Origin: JABDOU01 sp041609995 | Lineage (GTDB): Bacteria > Actinomycetota > Acidimicrobiia > Spongiisociales > SHLN01 | DNA: 15,316 bases | Assembly (NCBI GenBank): GCA_041609995.1 | Contig: JBFIPU010000065.1 | Span: 1-15,316 of the forward strand | Direction: 5' to 3' | Shown: piece after piece, positions 6,655 to 13,587 of the stretch | Numbering within the stretch: position 1 is the first letter of the stretch | Layout of the letters: every line of letters starts with the position of its first letter | Notes under the pieces: generated by a model | Told to the model about the DNA's origin: nothing | The model's input: the letters and a program-made list of their open reading frames with translations, nothing else | Databases searched by the model: none | Made by a program: the position numbers and the translations under genes

Positions 6655-7791
6655 GTGCACGTGCCAGCAGAAACCGAGACCGGGATCCCTGTCTTTCCTG
6701 ACGTCGAAACTGAGGGCATAGAAGCTTCAGCCGTCGACACGTCAGCCGTCGACAACGCAGAACTCACAGCCGGCATCCCGATCCTGTCGGAAACGATCGA
6801 GGACGGCACAGGATTGATCGAAGCCCGGCGGCTCGAAAAGACGTTTCCTTCCGGCGACGGCATCCGCAACCTCAACCTCTCCGTCCCGGCCGGCACGATT
6901 TTCGGGTTCATCGGTCCCAGCGGATCTGGCAAGACCACAACCGTCAAGATGTTCACCGGTTCGGTGGTGCCGACCTCGGGCCGAGTGAAGGTCCTCGGTC
7001 AGAACCCCACCCAGTTTTCGACCGCGACCCGCACTCGCATCGGATACATGCCGCAGCTGAGCGTGCTCTACCCCGGCCTGACAATAGAGGAAAACCTGCG
7101 GTTCTTGGCCGCCCTCTACTCTCATCGAAACCAGGCGAGCCTCGACCGGGCGCTGGAGTTCGTCGAGCTGGACAGCCACCGCGACAAGCGGGCTGATCGG
7201 ATCTCGGGTGGCATGCAACGCCGCCTCAGCCTGGCCGGCGCGCTGGCGCACGACCCCGAGTTGATGTTTCTCGACGAGCCCACGGCCGGCATCGACCCGG
7301 TCCTGCGCCGGAAGTTCTGGGACCACTTCACAGATCTCAAAGGGGACGGACGCACATTGGTGGTGACGACCCAGTATGTGGGCGAGGCCGCATATTGCGA
7401 CTTCATCGGCGTGTTGGCCGACGGCGAGCTTCTCACCATCGAGACCCCAGAGGGCCTGCGCCGGGCGGCCTACGGCGGGGACCTCCTGGACGTCGAATTC
7501 GTCATGCGTCCCTCATCGGAGACGCTCGACGAGGTCGTGAAGATGCTGGGCGCCTCTTCGTTGACCAAAACCTCCACGATGTCCGTGCGCCTGGTCGTGC
7601 CCGATGCAGCGATTGCCATCCCCGACCTCGGGTCCTGGTCGAACGACCGGGAAATAGAGATCGAATCAGTGGAACAACACGTGCCGCCGTTTGACGACGT
7701 GTTCGTCGAGATCGTCGAACGGTATCGCTCAACCAATGGACATGCCGAGTCGACACCGGGCACACCGGACAAGAAGGGGCGGGGAGAGTGA
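6655..7791 (+). CDS. ABC-2 type exporter ATP-binding protein
   Basis: This 378-aa ATPase has Walker A GPSGSGKT (87-94), a Q-loop at 131-134 (YMPQ), a signature motif ISGGM (183-187) in place of the usual LSGGQ, and Walker B LMFLDE (203-208). The H-loop histidine is replaced by glutamine (Q240 in TTQYVGEA), a form I associate with actinobacterial multidrug-type ABC-2 ATPases. About 53 acidic residues precede the ABC domain, longer than usual, so an internal start cannot be excluded; the purine-rich stretch before GTG 6655 supports the longer form. The C-terminal 100 residues form the accessory domain common in drug exporter ATPases. The stop overlaps the permease start (GTGA, 7788-7791). Together they should power export of a lipid, drug or other hydrophobic compound; the substrate is not evident. 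Confidence 0.9.
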   Translation: MHVPAETETGIPVFPDVETEGIEASAVDTSAVDNAELTAGIPILSETIEDGTGLIEARRLEKTFPSGDGIRNLNLSVPAGTIFGFIGPSGSGKTTTVKMFTGSVVPTSGRVKVLGQNPTQFSTATRTRIGYMPQLSVLYPGLTIEENLRFLAALYSHRNQASLDRALEFVELDSHRDKRADRISGGMQRRLSLAGALAHDPELMFLDEPTAGIDPVLRRKFWDHFTDLKGDGRTLVVTTQYVGEAAYCDFIGVLADGELLTIETPEGLRRAAYGGDLLDVEFVMRPSSETLDEVVKMLGASSLTKTSTMSVRLVVPDAAIAIPDLGSWSNDREIEIESVEQHVPPFDDVFVEIVERYRSTNGHAESTPGTPDKKGRGE

Positions 7792-9269
7792 GAGACCTCG
7801 TGACCCGCGTGGGCGCCATCGTCCGCAAAGAAGCACTGGCGGTGATTCGCCAACCCCGGCTGCTGGCGACCCTCATCCTGGGCCCCTTCGTCATCCTGGC
7901 GCTGGTGGGGTTCGGTTACCAGACCAACATCGGGCCGCTCGCCACGCTGGTGGTAACCGATCCCGACAGCCGGCTCGGCGAGGAAGTCGCCACGCGCATC
8001 AAAGAAACCGGCAGCAACATCGATTTCCGAGGAATCGAAGAGGACGCCGACCGGGCGCTGGACGACCTGCGGCGGGGCCGGGTCGACATCGTCGTGACGA
8101 TCCCCCCCAACCCGGTCGAGATCGTGCGCTCGGGCGAATCGGCCGTGGTCGAGGTCTTCCACAACCAGCTCGACCCGTTCGAGCAGGCAACCGTCACGCT
8201 ACTGAGCCGCACCACCATCGACACCGTCAACCGCCGGATCCTCGAAGAGCTCGTCACCCGTGGCCAGCAGGAATCGGACGGCTACGACGAGATACTGGCC
8301 AACGCCGGGGAATCGGCCGGCCTATTGCGCCAGTCGATCGAATCCGGAGATGAAGTCGCCACCGCCCGCCACCGAGCCACGTTGGCGCGCCAACTCCAGC
8401 AGCTGAAAAACCCGACGTCGCCCACCGGAGGGTTGGCGGCGCTGGAAGAGTTGTCGGGCTCGCAACAGAGCCAGATCAGCCGCGACATCGATGGGCTGCT
8501 GGCGACGCTGGAATCGGAGTCGATCAAAGACGACGCCGAGGCGGCGCGCTCGATCGAGAACGATCTGGAGCAGCTGAACGCCACGATTGCAGACTTCCAA
8601 TCCATCCCGCCCGCCGTTTTGGTGAGTCCGTTCGACTCACACGCAGAGGTCATCGACGCAATCGACCTCGAGATCACCGACTTCTACGCTCCGGGCGCCA
8701 TGGCCTTGCTACTCCAGCATCTCGCCATCACGTTCGCCGCTCTGTCCTTTGTGCGGGAGCGGGCACTGGGAACGCCCGAGTTGTTCCAGGTGGCACCCAT
8801 CCGCCCCGTCGAGATCCTGGTCGGCAAATACCTCGGGTTCTTGCTGATCTCTGGCATTGTGGCCACCGCGTTGACCGCGCTCATGTTCCTGGGGTTCCGC
8901 ATTCCGCTCGCCGGGTCACTACTCGACTACGTCCTTGTCCTTCTGCTGTTGACGCTGGTGGCCCTCGGCATCGGTTTCGTGATTTCTGCCGCCGTGGCGA
9001 GCGATGTGCAGGCGGTCAACGTAGCGATGATCATCCTGCTGCTCAGCCTGTTCTTCAGCGGATTCTTCATCAGCGTCGACCGGCTGCTGCCGAGCGTACA
9101 AGCCGTGAGCTGGACACTGCCGATAACCCACGCCCTCGACTCGCTACGCGACATCATGTTTCGCGGCAGCGGCGTCGACCTGCGCACCTGGGTCGCCCTC
9201 GGCACCGGTGTCATCGCCACGTTCCTCATCTCCTGGCGCCTGACCGTCCGTCGGCTGGCCGCCCACTGA
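7788..9269 (+). CDS. ABC-2 type exporter permease
   Basis: This 493-aa permease has one membrane segment near residues 26-46, a large extracytoplasmic domain (about 47-300) with coiled-coil character in its second half, and five to six membrane segments from about 305 to the end. That is the layout of the ABC2_membrane_3 group (YbhS/YbhR, DrrB-like exporters). The sequence 'FVRERALGTPELFQVAPIRP' after the second membrane segment is the typical coupling region of this group. The start is GTG 7788, overlapping the ATPase stop by 4 bp, with a ggggagag ribosome binding site just upstream. The two proteins should form a dimeric exporter in the cytoplasmic membrane. The gene ends at TGA 9267-9269, 12 bp before repeat copy B. 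Confidence 0.9.
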   Translation: MRDLVTRVGAIVRKEALAVIRQPRLLATLILGPFVILALVGFGYQTNIGPLATLVVTDPDSRLGEEVATRIKETGSNIDFRGIEEDADRALDDLRRGRVDIVVTIPPNPVEIVRSGESAVVEVFHNQLDPFEQATVTLLSRTTIDTVNRRILEELVTRGQQESDGYDEILANAGESAGLLRQSIESGDEVATARHRATLARQLQQLKNPTSPTGGLAALEELSGSQQSQISRDIDGLLATLESESIKDDAEAARSIENDLEQLNATIADFQSIPPAVLVSPFDSHAEVIDAIDLEITDFYAPGAMALLLQHLAITFAALSFVRERALGTPELFQVAPIRPVEILVGKYLGFLLISGIVATALTALMFLGFRIPLAGSLLDYVLVLLLLTLVALGIGFVISAAVASDVQAVNVAMIILLLSLFFSGFFISVDRLLPSVQAVSWTLPITHALDSLRDIMFRGSGVDLRTWVALGTGVIATFLISWRLTVRRLAAH

Positions 9270-9281
9270 CCACACTTCTTC

Positions 9282-9369
9282 CCCCTACCCCCTCCCTCGC
9301 TCCGCTCACTCGGCGGTACCTTCCCCCACGTCCGCAAGCAAGCTTGCTCCCCGTGGGGGACCATTGAAA
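9282..9369 (+). repeat. Nested-hairpin repeat, copy B
   Basis: It begins CCCCTACCCC and has a core containing GGTACC (9315-9320). Then comes an outer stem CCCCCACG (9323-9330) pairing with CGTGGGGG (9352-9359), and an inner stem GCAAGC (9334-9339) pairing with GCTTGC (9342-9347) across AA. It ends in GGGGGACCATTGA. It matches copy C over 88 bp without a difference. It starts 12 bp after the permease stop codon. Confidence 0.85.
9323..9359 (+). terminator. Possible terminator hairpin after ABC permease
   Basis: An 8-bp GC-rich outer stem encloses a 6-bp inner stem, 54 bp after the permease stop. The following bases (accattgaaaaaaagg) carry an A run rather than a T run on the plus strand, so it lacks a classical U-tract. 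Actinobacterial terminators often do without one. The structure could work in both directions. The same hairpin recurs in copy C at 9666-9702. Confidence 0.35.
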
Positions 9370-9384
9370 AAAAGGAAACGACTG

Positions 9385-9477
9385 CGAGACGAAGTCGAGC
9401 TTCCACCCAATGGTCCCTGTCAAAAGGCCATTCGGAAAAGGCAACGAGACGAAGTCGAGCTTCGACCTAATGGTCCC
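9385..9477 (-). repeat. Two direct repeats at 60-bp period
   Basis: A block of about 33 bp, starting with CGAGACGAAGTCGAGCTTC and ending AATGGTCCC, occurs at 9385-9417 and again at 9445-9477 with three or fewer mismatches. Each block contains GAC-GAA-GTC, the same tip as the inner hairpin of copy D, and ends in the family's end motif in reverse orientation (TGGTCCC). CAATGGTCCC at 9408-9417 is the exact reverse complement of GGGACCATTG at 9357-9366 in copy B, so the two can pair across 41 bp. Confidence 0.8.
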
Positions 9478-9555
9478 CCAACGAGAGCCGACGAAGTCGG
9501 CGAAGTTGGGGGAAGGTACCGCTCGCAGGCCGCAGGCCGGAGAGGGGTAGGGGGC
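9471..9555 (-). repeat. Nested-hairpin repeat, copy D (reverse orientation)
   Basis: On the plus strand: TGGT, outer arm CCCCCAAC (9475-9482), inner arm GCCGAC (9487-9492), loop GAA, GTCGGC (9496-9501), outer arm GTTGGGGG (9505-9512), GGTACC (9515-9520), a GGCC-GCA-GGCC core and GGGGTAGGGG (9544-9553). Both stems pair perfectly, although their sequences differ from copies A, B and C. GGGGTAGGGG here is complementary to CCCCTACCCC that opens copy C 71 bp away. Confidence 0.85.
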
Positions 9556-9624
9556 AAAAGAACACACCAACTCCAGCGTCCAAGAAACCGACGCGTACAC
9601 ACAACCATGCCAACCGCCCTTATT

Positions 9625-9712
9625 CCCCTACCCCCTCCCTCGCTCCGCTCACTCGGCGGTACCTTCCCCCACGTCCGCAAGCAAGCTTGCTCCCCGTGGG
9701 GGACCATTGAAA
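9625..9712 (+). repeat. Nested-hairpin repeat, copy C
   Basis: It is identical to copy B over 88 bp at a distance of 343 bp, including CCCCTACCCC, GGTACC, both stems and the GGGGGACCATTGA end. Identity this complete suggests recent duplication, gene conversion or strong constraint. Three further end-motif fragments follow it. Confidence 0.85.
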
Positions 9713-9818
9713 GACGCACTGCGCGCTCCCGTGGGGGACCATTGAGAGACGCGACGAGCGCTGCCCGTACGGGACCATTGGGCAGACACACGTCCACAGC
9801 TCCTGTGGGGGACCAATT
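9694..9818 (+). repeat. Row of four end-motif fragments at 35-38 bp spacing
   Basis: GACCATT occurs at 9702, 9737 and 9773, and the variant GACCAATT at 9811, giving spacings of 35, 36 and 38 bp. Most copies are preceded by GTGGGGG or a close variant and by a GC-rich 'gctccc' stretch, which is the right half of the hairpin element. The last copy runs into the TAA stop of the DUF1697 gene (9817-9819). The units differ enough to be old or freely varying copies. Confidence 0.75.
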
Positions 9819-10359
9819 AGGAAGGCTGCATTCTCTCGAAGATTCGCGCGACCGTCAGCCAGGTGCGGGATGACACCTGCTTTCCGAACTGCCTGTCGAT
9901 CCAGGGCATGACATCTACCGGACGCTTGCTGGTGTTGTCGGAGACGGTGAACAGCTCCCGGTCGGTCGCCCCGATGAGCTGATAGTCCCGCCCTTCCGGT
10001 TGGTGCGGCAGGTCGAACTCGACAACCACCGGGTGTTTTGTGAAGGTGACCAGGAGATAGGTCTCCGGCGAGTGCTCGAGGGCGCCAAACGGCACCATCT
10101 CGACCAGGTGCTCGATTTCGCCCTGCGTGCGGATGATGGTGGTGCTGTCGAAGCCGAGCCGGGCCGGCCACGCCTCTTCCAGCACCGTCTCTAGCCGGGC
10201 GTGATCGGTGCCATCGGTCTCGAAGATGATGTTGCCGGACGATATGACGGTCGCCACATTCGAGAACCCGAGCTCCGAACAAACGGCCCGCAGGTTCTCA
10301 TTCCGCATCCTCAGGTCCGATGGCGCAATCCCTCGAAGCAGTGCCACAAAGACGGTCAC
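9817..10359 (-). CDS. DUF1697 family protein
   Basis: This 180-aa protein matches the DUF1697 family by its N-terminal 'FVALLRGI' opening, the 'LRAVCSELGFSNVATVISSGNIIF' block (residues about 23-46) and the later 'PDVMPW'-like region (here RPVDVMPWID). The length is normal for the family. Its biochemical function is unknown. The start is GTG at 10357-10359, giving MTVFVALL; no strong ribosome binding site is seen beyond AGG directly before it. It is a single gene, converging with the ABC permease and diverging from the SRPBCC operon. Its stop codon lies inside a repeat end-motif fragment. Confidence 0.85.
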   Translation of the reverse strand: MTVFVALLRGIAPSDLRMRNENLRAVCSELGFSNVATVISSGNIIFETDGTDHARLETVLEEAWPARLGFDSTTIIRTQGEIEHLVEMVPFGALEHSPETYLLVTFTKHPVVVEFDLPHQPEGRDYQLIGATDRELFTVSDNTSKRPVDVMPWIDRQFGKQVSSRTWLTVARIFERMQPS

Positions 10360-10496
10360 CTGCCAAGGTCTACTCGATCACGTCGGCCGACGCCGACGCG
10401 TTTCTGCAGATCCGAAGACAATTGGGGGTTGGAGCGGAGCGGTGGGTACCAGACCGAATCCCGTTGCAGGTCGGCACCGCGCCAAGTTCGGCCCGG
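10360..10496. promoter_or_regulatory. Divergent gap between DUF1697 and SRPBCC genes
   Basis: The 137-bp gap should hold promoters for both directions. It contains a perfect 12-bp palindrome, CGTCGGCCGACG (10381-10392), 22 bp upstream of the DUF1697 start. A plus-strand frame stays open across the gap into the SRPBCC gene, but it would overlap the start of the DUF1697 gene. I could not assign -10/-35 boxes. Confidence 0.4.
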
Positions 10497-11024
10497 ATGC
10501 CCCGCTACACCGTGACCCAGCACCGGGAGATCGCGGCGCCCGCCGCAGCCGTGTGGGACGTCATCTCCGCCCCCGGCCACCTGGAAGAATGCCACCCGTT
10601 TTGTGCTGCCAACCAGGTCGAGATCTGGCCAGGGATGGGATCCGTGGACACCCTCGAGTACTACAACGGCCGTACGATCACGCGCCGGTTCGTGGCCTGG
10701 TACGACGGCACGGGTTTCGACATTGAGATAACGGATGCCGGCGGCCTCGTCGCCGAGGTGGCATGGCGGTTGTCCGAGCGGCGGTCGTCCGATCGGGGGA
10801 ACTCGTCGGACCTCACGATCGCCATCGAGCCCCGGTTTTCCATTGGTGTTCCCACCTGGCTGGACCGACCGGCGCAGCTCCTGTTCCTCCGCCCGATGCT
10901 GGTCCGCTATCTGCGGGCCGTGCTGGCCGGTATCGACTGGCGGGTGACCACCGGCTCACCAGTACAGCGAAATCAGTTCGGAGCCCATCGGTGGTTTTCC
11001 CCCGCGGTTCCCATCGGGTCATAA
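10497..11024 (+). CDS. SRPBCC (START-like/polyketide cyclase) family protein
   Basis: This 175-aa protein has the SRPBCC pattern: an N-terminal strand (RYTVTQHREIAAP), then 'AAAVWDVISAPGHLEECHPF' for the first helices, then a series of strands (VDTLEYYNGRTITRRFVAWYD, FDIEITDAG) and a long C-terminal helix (PMLVRYLRAVLAGIDW). The fold makes a deep pocket for lipids or other hydrophobic ligands; the ligand is unknown. I chose ATG 10497 because the homologous region begins right after it. The same frame is open back to 10320, but that part lacks family character and overlaps the divergent DUF1697 gene. No clear ribosome binding site is seen, so a leaderless transcript is possible. The DUF2071 gene follows after 24 bp. 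Confidence 0.78.
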   Translation: MPRYTVTQHREIAAPAAAVWDVISAPGHLEECHPFCAANQVEIWPGMGSVDTLEYYNGRTITRRFVAWYDGTGFDIEITDAGGLVAEVAWRLSERRSSDRGNSSDLTIAIEPRFSIGVPTWLDRPAQLLFLRPMLVRYLRAVLAGIDWRVTTGSPVQRNQFGAHRWFSPAVPIGS

Positions 11025-11048
11025 TCCGGGTGACATCCCGCTCCGGTC

Positions 11049-11807
11049 TTGCAACGAATACCTCCCGTGGACCAAACCGACCTTTATCCCGCCACGCCGG
11101 TAGAGCGTGTCGACCGCCCCGTGATGCTGCAGGGGTGGCGTGACCTCAGCTCTGCGCACTGGGCATACGATGCCGCGGTGGTGCAGCGTCAGCTGCCGCC
11201 CGGTCTGACGGTCGACACCTTCGACGGTCAGGCCTGGGTAGGTCTGATCGCGTTTCACATGCAGCGCATCCGCCTGCCTGGTACCCCGGCCGTCCCGTAC
11301 CTCGGCACCTTTCCCGAGACCAACGTCCGCACCTACGTGCGGGGCCCCGATGGGCGACCAGGGGTGTGGTTCAACTCGCTCGAGGCCAGCCGCCTGCTGC
11401 CGGTGCTGGTTGCCCGTTTTTCCTACCGTCTCCCCTATATGTGGTCGAAGATGACAATCGAGCGGAAAGATGAACGGGTCACCTACTTCGCCGAACGGCG
11501 CTGGCCCGGTCCGCGCGGCGCCCGCAGCACGCTGGTGGTGAAGCGGGGAGATCCCGTTCCCGACCCGGAGCCGCTCGAGCATTTCCTCACCGCCCGCTGG
11601 GGCCTGTTCACCCGCCTCGGCCCTCGCCTGGCCTACGCGCCAGTCGATCATCCCGCCTGGCCGCTCGAGCGCGCCACCACCATCCACCTCGAAGACGAGC
11701 TGGTGACCGCGGCCGGCTATCCCGCCCCGACCGGTGACCCCCTGGTCCACTACTCCCCTGGCGTCGAGGTTCGCATTGGCCGTCCCCGCCTCCTCCATCA
11801 TGCCTGA
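11049..11807 (+). CDS. DUF2071 (YqjF-like) family protein
   Basis: This protein of up to 252 aa carries the DUF2071 hallmarks: 'GWRDLSSAHWAYDAAVVQRQLPPGLTVDTFDGQAWVGLIAF' (about 29-69), then 'FPETNVRTYVRG' (about 88-99) and 'GVWFNSLEASRLL'. The function of the family is not established; the fold is thought to resemble acetoacetate decarboxylase-like barrels. The start could be TTG 11049 or, six codons later, GTG 11067; neither has a good ribosome binding site, and the shorter form loses nothing conserved. Its TGA (11805-11807) overlaps the start of the Nei gene by 8 bp, so the two are likely translated together. Confidence 0.85.
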   Translation: MQRIPPVDQTDLYPATPVERVDRPVMLQGWRDLSSAHWAYDAAVVQRQLPPGLTVDTFDGQAWVGLIAFHMQRIRLPGTPAVPYLGTFPETNVRTYVRGPDGRPGVWFNSLEASRLLPVLVARFSYRLPYMWSKMTIERKDERVTYFAERRWPGPRGARSTLVVKRGDPVPDPEPLEHFLTARWGLFTRLGPRLAYAPVDHPAWPLERATTIHLEDELVTAAGYPAPTGDPLVHYSPGVEVRIGRPRLLHHA

Positions 11808-12612
11808 GGGGCACACGATCCATCGGCACGCCCGCCGACACCGGGCCGCTCTCGCCGGGCAGAAGATCGCCACAGATTCGCCCCAGGGCCGTTTCGCCGA
11901 GGGTGCCCGTCGCCTCGACGGGCGGGTGCTCGAGACGGTTGACGCCCAGGGCAAGCACCTCTTCTACCGCTGGGAGGGTGACGCTACGCTCCACATCCAC
12001 CTCGGTCTGTTCGGCAAGTTCAAGGTGCACCGAAAGGACCCACCGCCCCCGCCCACACCCAACACGCGGCTCACCATGGAGAGCTCCGATGCCACCGTGT
12101 ATCTCGCCGGACCCACCATCTGCGAGCTCATCAGCCCGGACGAAGAGGATTCGATCCGTTCCCGGCTCGGTCCCGACCCGCTCGCCAACGGTTCCGATTC
12201 GAAAAAGCTGGAAGCCTTCGCCGCCAACCTGGCCCGCCGCCGCATCCCGGTCGGAGCGGCGCTGCTCGACCAGAAGATCATCGCCGGCATCGGCAACGTC
12301 TACCGGGCAGAGGCATTGTTCCTGACCGGCATCGACCCTCGCACGCCCGCCAATGCCCTAGGTGAAGAAGAGGTGAGCCGGCTGTGGACGATGAGCGCCG
12401 ATCTTCTCAAAGCGGGCGAACGGGCCGGCCGCATCATCACGGTCGACCCCTCAGATGTGGGAGCGCGGCGCACGAGCGACCTGTCCCGGCACGAGCGCCT
12501 GTATGTCTACAAGCGCCAGGGAGAGCCATGCCGCAGGTGCGGAACCCCCATCACCATGACCGATATGGCCAATCGCAAGACCTGGTGGTGCCCCAGCTGT
12601 CAACCGCACTGA
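11800..12612 (+). CDS. nei: Fpg/Nei family DNA glycosylase/AP lyase (Nei1-like)
   Basis: This 270-aa enzyme excises oxidised bases from DNA and nicks the abasic site. After removal of Met the chain begins Pro-Glu (MPEGHTIH), the catalytic proline and glutamate of the family. Lys52 in 'GKHLFY' is the conserved beta-turn lysine, 'AGIGNVYRAE' is the helix-two-turn-helix region, and a C-terminal zinc finger has C244-x2-C247-x16-C264-x2-C267. The 'SPQGRFAEGARRLDGRVL' segment and 'MPEGHT' opening closely recall mycobacterial Nei1, as remembered rather than searched. The start is fixed by the MPE requirement; the frame is open upstream to 11734 but that would bury the catalytic proline. It overlaps the DUF2071 gene by 8 bp. 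Confidence 0.93.
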   Translation: MPEGHTIHRHARRHRAALAGQKIATDSPQGRFAEGARRLDGRVLETVDAQGKHLFYRWEGDATLHIHLGLFGKFKVHRKDPPPPPTPNTRLTMESSDATVYLAGPTICELISPDEEDSIRSRLGPDPLANGSDSKKLEAFAANLARRRIPVGAALLDQKIIAGIGNVYRAEALFLTGIDPRTPANALGEEEVSRLWTMSADLLKAGERAGRIITVDPSDVGARRTSDLSRHERLYVYKRQGEPCRRCGTPITMTDMANRKTWWCPSCQPH

Positions 12613-12627
12613 GCCCCGGGGAGGCGA

Positions 12628-12652
12628 TGAAAACCGAGGAGCTCAGTCCTCC
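12628..12652 (-). terminator. Possible terminator of the pirin gene
   Basis: Read on the minus strand, GAGGA, loop ctgagc, TCCTC forms a 5-bp stem that spans the pirin stop codon and is followed by ggttttc, a short T run. The stem is short, so the call is weak. It lies in the 30-bp gap between the convergent Nei and pirin genes. Confidence 0.35.
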
Positions 12653-13587
12653 TTGACCCAAGGCGGGCGTGGCGCCTCGATCCTTTCGAGCTTGGATGCC
12701 ACAGTGGCGAACCGCTCCTCGTTGCCGCGTTCCCAGTCGCGCCACGCGTCGGTGAGCTCGGCGCGGGTACGGGCCACGAAGTTCCACCACATCTGGACAC
12801 GTACGGGGAACGGTGTGCCGCCGATCAACATGAATCTCCCGACGCCACCCTCGGCTTCGAAACGGAGCGAATCGAGCCCGGATGGGATGAGTCCCAGCTC
12901 TCCGGGCTGGACGATCACGTCCTCCACCTTGACCCGGCGGTCGACGGGGGCGATGGCGTGTTCGAACTCGGGATCGACCCCTGTTTCGATCGGCCCGGTG
13001 ATCTGCAGGTCGGCACCAACTGTTGGCCAGTCGGTTTCGACTGATGACACCGCCCCGCGCAGGGTGCCAATCAGGATCCGGGCCTGACCGCTTCCCAGAT
13101 CGACGACCGGCAGGTCTTTGTAGTGGACGAAGGCGGACGGACCATGACGGGTGGAATCCGGCTGGGCCAGCCACATCTGGGCGCCTTTCACATATTCGGC
13201 CCGGGCATGAGCCGATCCGGCCCGCATTTCCAGTTCGGCATGAGCGATGCCGTGACCGGCAGTCATCAGGTTCAGCTCCCCCGGCCGGATCACTTGCTCG
13301 CTGCCGAGCGAGTCGGTGTGCAGCGCCTCACCTTCGAACAGCCACGTGACCGTCGACAGCCCGATGTGGGGATGGGGGCCGACCTCCATCGGATCGGGAT
13401 TCGCCACATCGGCCGGGCTCATGAGGTCGACGAAACACCAGGGACCGACGGTCCGGCGGCCCTTGGTGGGCAGGACTCGGCGAATTCCCATGCCCCCCAC
13501 CTCGGCGGGACGGCCCTCCCGCACCTCTATCCCGACTGCCTGCACGCCGCGTGCTATTTCGTCCTGATCGTTGACAGGTCGGCTCAT
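12643..13587 (-). CDS. Pirin family protein
   Basis: This 314-aa bicupin has the pirin metal site: H72 and H74 in 'GPHPHIGLST', then H116 and E118 in 'AGHGIAHAE', the four ligands that hold iron in human pirin. The C-terminal cupin ('GRFMLIGGTPFPVRVQMWWNFVART') is also typical. Bacterial pirins are linked to quercetinase activity or to binding metabolic enzymes; which applies here is unknown. I chose ATG 13585-13587 because GGAAAGGA (13592-13599) sits 4 bp upstream. A start nine codons earlier (13614) is possible but those residues are not conserved in character. It converges with the Nei gene and diverges from the histidine kinase gene. Confidence 0.9.
   Translation of the reverse strand: MSRPVNDQDEIARGVQAVGIEVREGRPAEVGGMGIRRVLPTKGRRTVGPWCFVDLMSPADVANPDPMEVGPHPHIGLSTVTWLFEGEALHTDSLGSEQVIRPGELNLMTAGHGIAHAELEMRAGSAHARAEYVKGAQMWLAQPDSTRHGPSAFVHYKDLPVVDLGSGQARILIGTLRGAVSSVETDWPTVGADLQITGPIETGVDPEFEHAIAPVDRRVKVEDVIVQPGELGLIPSGLDSLRFEAEGGVGRFMLIGGTPFPVRVQMWWNFVARTRAELTDAWRDWERGNEERFATVASKLERIEAPRPPWVKED

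Larger units (their letters stand above)
9270..9816. other. 547-bp repeat-filled region between convergent genes
   Basis: No credible gene lies here. From left to right it holds hairpin copy B (9282-9369), two 60-bp direct repeats (9385-9477), copy D in reverse orientation (9471-9555), about 69 bp of unremarkable sequence, copy C (9625-9712) and a row of end-motif fragments running up to the DUF1697 stop codon. Short minus-strand reading frames across it translate the repeats and share a duplicated peptide for that reason only. The position between two converging genes suits transcription termination. Confidence 0.8.

Noticed and set aside
5465..6721. Long plus-strand open frame of 418 codons
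   Set aside because: It lies antisense to the coiled-coil gene, continues through the control region into the start of the ABC gene, and has the Gly/Arg/His-rich composition typical of GC-rich shadow frames.
9226..9797. Minus-strand open frames (9226-9600 and 9420-9797) with a shared peptide around MVPHGEQACLRTWGK
   Set aside because: The shared peptide comes from translating the identical 88-bp repeats; there is no ribosome binding site and no protein-like composition.
9694..9818. CRISPR-like array
   Set aside because: The repeated part is only about 13-17 bp, varies between units, and is related to a dispersed hairpin element. No leader or cas gene is present.
10320..10496. N-terminal extension of the SRPBCC gene
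   Set aside because: It overlaps the start of the divergent DUF1697 gene and shows no SRPBCC-like sequence before the ATG at 10497.
11734..11799. Longer N-terminus for the Nei protein
   Set aside because: The enzyme needs proline directly after the initiator methionine; the ATG at 11800 gives exactly that.
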